Below are positions 62,740-64,000 of a stretch of DNA of 64,000 nucleotides, piece after piece. Below the pieces are notes generated by a model. The model made no database searches. It saw nothing but the letters and a program-made list of their open reading frames with translations, and was not told where the DNA came from. This DNA comes from Rossellomorea aquimaris (GTDB lineage Bacteria; Bacillota; Bacilli; Bacillales; Bacillaceae_B). The first letter of the stretch is position 1. Each line of letters opens with the position of its first letter. The position numbers and the translations under genes were made by a program. The stretch lies in contig NZ_JXZC01000004.1 in assembly GCF_000935355.1 (NCBI RefSeq), positions 62,001 through 126,000 of the forward strand. Reading direction: 5' to 3'.

Positions 62740-62766
62740 GAGTCCTGTATGTGCAGGGCTCTTTTT
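62740..62766 (+). terminator. Rho-independent terminator after paaJ
   Basis: GAGTCCTG and CAGGGCTC (one G-T pair), then five T. Confidence 0.75.
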
Positions 62767-62815
62767 GTGATTAGAATGGCCACTTTTTAGAAAAGATAGA
62801 AGTGAGGTGAGTAAG

Positions 62816-63037
62816 ATGGAATTTGAAATCATGACAAAAGAAAGCGAGATTCCTTGTCTGGTAGTTGCGGATGAGGACAACGGAAGGTATTTGATAAGAA
62901 ATGCCGATACCAGCGGGGAAGTGTTCAATAGTCAGGAAGAGCTCGTGAGATGGATCGAGGCGAATTGGTCGAAGGAGCAGGTTGTCAATACGTATGATTA
63001 TGTTAAAATGCTTGAGATGTTGAGGGTATATCATTGA
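62816..63037 (+). CDS. Small orphan protein between paaJ and paaX
   Basis: 73 residues, start at ATG 62816 behind GAGGTGAG. Acidic, with FEIMTKESEIPCLVVADEDNGRYLIRNADTSGEVFNSQEELVRWIEANW. The pattern of a short beta part and C-terminal helix is unlike any family I know. It has its own terminator and lies between two terminators, so it is probably a separate transcript. Confidence 0.6.
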   Translation: MEFEIMTKESEIPCLVVADEDNGRYLIRNADTSGEVFNSQEELVRWIEANWSKEQVVNTYDYVKMLEMLRVYH

Positions 63038-63042
63038 GGATC

Positions 63043-63068
63043 AGGCTCTGTAGATGAGCCTTTTTTTT
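63043..63068 (+). terminator. Rho-independent terminator
   Basis: AGGCTC and GAGCCT with seven-base loop, then eight T. Confidence 0.75.
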
Positions 63069-63143
63069 GTGTGAGAAATTCCCGGTAAAAGATGAAAAAT
63101 CAAGAATATTCATTTATTTTAATCGATTGTTTATGATAATATA

Positions 63144-63178
63144 TAAACTAAACGTAAATTAAACGTCATAAACAAACG
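63144..63178 (+). promoter_or_regulatory. Candidate PaaX autoregulatory site
   Basis: Repeated AAACG half-sites: TAAACGTAAATTAAACGTCA (63149-63168), then AAACAAACGG. The pattern is close to the site upstream of paaK. Confidence 0.4.
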
Positions 63179-63203
63179 GAATATATCTAAAGGAGAGGCA
63201 CCG

Positions 63204-64000
63204 ATGAATACACGATCAATGATCTTTACACTATATGGGGATTACATACGGCACTATGGCAATAAGATATGGATTGGCAGTTTGATTCGCTTGCTCAATG
63301 AATTTGGTCACAATGATCAAGCTGTTCGTGCAGCGATTTCAAGAATGAATAAGCAGGGGTGGGTCCAGGCGGAAAAACAGGGAAACAAAAGCTACTATTC
63401 CCTGACTGAACGCGGTGTGACTCGCATGGAAGAAGCGGCAAATAGGATTTTTAAGCTGAAGCCCGAGCAATGGGATGGTAAATGGAGAATCCTTATGTAC
63501 TCGATTCCTGAAGAGATTAGGAGTATTCGGGATGAGTTGAGAAAAGAGCTGGTATGGAGTGGATTCGGAACCCTCTCAACAAGCACGTGGATTTCTCCAA
63601 ACAATCTTGAAAAACAGGTACAGTCCCTAATTGGAAAATACGACATTAAAGAATACGTCGATTTCTTCATTGCTGAATATGAAGGGCCCAATGAGAATAA
63701 ACGACTGATCGAGAAAAGTTGGGACCTGAACGAAATCAATGACCGCTATCAGGAATTCATTTCTCACTATAGTCAACAATACATGATCGACAAAAGTAAG
63801 ATAGGAAAAGGGCAAATGAGCGATGCAGAATGCTTCGTCGAACGAACCAAACTTGTGCATGAATACCGCAAATTCCTGTTCGTCGATCCCGGCTTACCGG
63901 AAGAGCTTCTGCCTGGGAAATGGCTGGGGTCACACGCTGCCACACTGTTCGGTGAATACTACAAAGAACTTGCAGAACCAGCATCACGCTTCTTTGAAAG
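63204..64000 (+). CDS. paaX: Phenylacetic acid degradation regulator, PaaX family (cut off by the window end)
   Basis: About 265 residues are visible, with no stop before the window ends. ATG 63204 follows AGGAGAGG. The N-terminal winged helix (SMIFTLYGDYIRHYGNKIWIGSLIRLLNEFGHNDQAVRAAISRMNKQGWVQAEKQGNKSYYSLTERG) and the central domain (WDGKWRILMYSIPEEIRSIRDELRKELVWSGFGTLSTSTWISP) are typical of PaaX. It represses the paa genes until phenylacetyl-CoA binds. Its place just after the operon supports the assignment. Confidence 0.85.
   Translation, partial: MNTRSMIFTLYGDYIRHYGNKIWIGSLIRLLNEFGHNDQAVRAAISRMNKQGWVQAEKQGNKSYYSLTERGVTRMEEAANRIFKLKPEQWDGKWRILMYSIPEEIRSIRDELRKELVWSGFGTLSTSTWISPNNLEKQVQSLIGKYDIKEYVDFFIAEYEGPNENKRLIEKSWDLNEINDRYQEFISHYSQQYMIDKSKIGKGQMSDAECFVERTKLVHEYRKFLFVDPGLPEELLPGKWLGSHAATLFGEYYKELAEPASRFFE

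Overview
The window looks like a chromosomal segment of an aerobic, spore-forming Bacillaceae species with moderate GC content. The signs are an alpha/beta-type small acid-soluble spore protein, an intracellular subtilisin of the IspA type, an RsbR-family co-antagonist of the SigB stressosome, two candidate SigB promoters in front of YflT-like and YdaG-like stress genes, a KinB-like sensor kinase, a tRNA-sensing T-box leader, strong AGGAGG ribosome binding sites with frequent TTG/GTG starts, and many B. subtilis-like gene families (YfiB/YfiC, YkpA, YkuS, YczE, YitT). The genus cannot be fixed from sequence alone; a Bacillus or Rossellomorea-like organism is my inference. No rRNA, tRNA, CRISPR array, transposase or prophage gene was seen.

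Layout. 1-13.9 kb: tail of an MFS gene, a TPR-dynamin-like GTPase, an RsbR paralogue, an artPQR-type amino acid ABC transporter, a minus-strand GntR / ABC ATPase / permease / ECF sigma operon, a ZIP metal transporter, a histidine phosphatase, a YflT-like stress protein and a thioredoxin-like protein. 13.9-17.7 kb: a DedA-family gene and a split ThrE-type exporter pair, bracketed by two inverted ~527-bp repeat modules. 17.7-26.6 kb: a secreted beta-propeller protein, a TM-helix channel protein, Mn catalase with a DUF2642-type partner, and a heterodimeric ABC exporter. 26.6-34.9 kb: a candidate structured non-coding RNA with its own promoter and terminator, a YdaG-like protein, a uracil-DNA glycosylase, a SASP, a Na+/alanine symporter, an acyl-CoA dehydrogenase, an aromatic acid exporter-like protein, a cREC-domain protein and a GDPD. 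35.2-41.8 kb: an unusual HTH plus F1-ATPase-beta-like fusion, a sensor kinase, YczE, a nuclease-helicase fusion, a ferritin-like protein and UPF0180. 42-52.6 kb: ispA and a leaderless Cu/Zn SOD divergently arranged around twin palindromes, a Phe-type T-box in front of an NSS symporter, a DAO-type oxidase, an ABC-F protein, an FCD-GntR regulator, YitT, and a MarR/MFS drug-efflux operon. 53-64 kb: a complete-looking phenylacetate catabolic operon (paaK-A-B-C-D-ethD-F-G-aldehyde dehydrogenase-paaH-paaJ) followed by a small orphan gene and the start of paaX.

How the parts fit. PaaK activates phenylacetate to its CoA ester, PaaABC(D) epoxidises the ring, PaaG isomerises it, a stand-alone aldehyde dehydrogenase handles the ring-opened aldehyde, and PaaF/H/J complete beta-oxidation. 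No paaE reductase and no PaaZ-type hydratase domain are in the cluster. PaaX probably represses both itself and the operon through a shared AT-rich motif.

The items most worth a second look are the HTH/pseudo-F1-beta fusion (35167-36216), the candidate orphan ncRNA (26742-27119), the inverted pair of repeat modules whose GC-rich cores are almost identical while their linkers have diverged (14392-17613), and a two-palindrome module that occurs at two distant loci (13705 and 43245).
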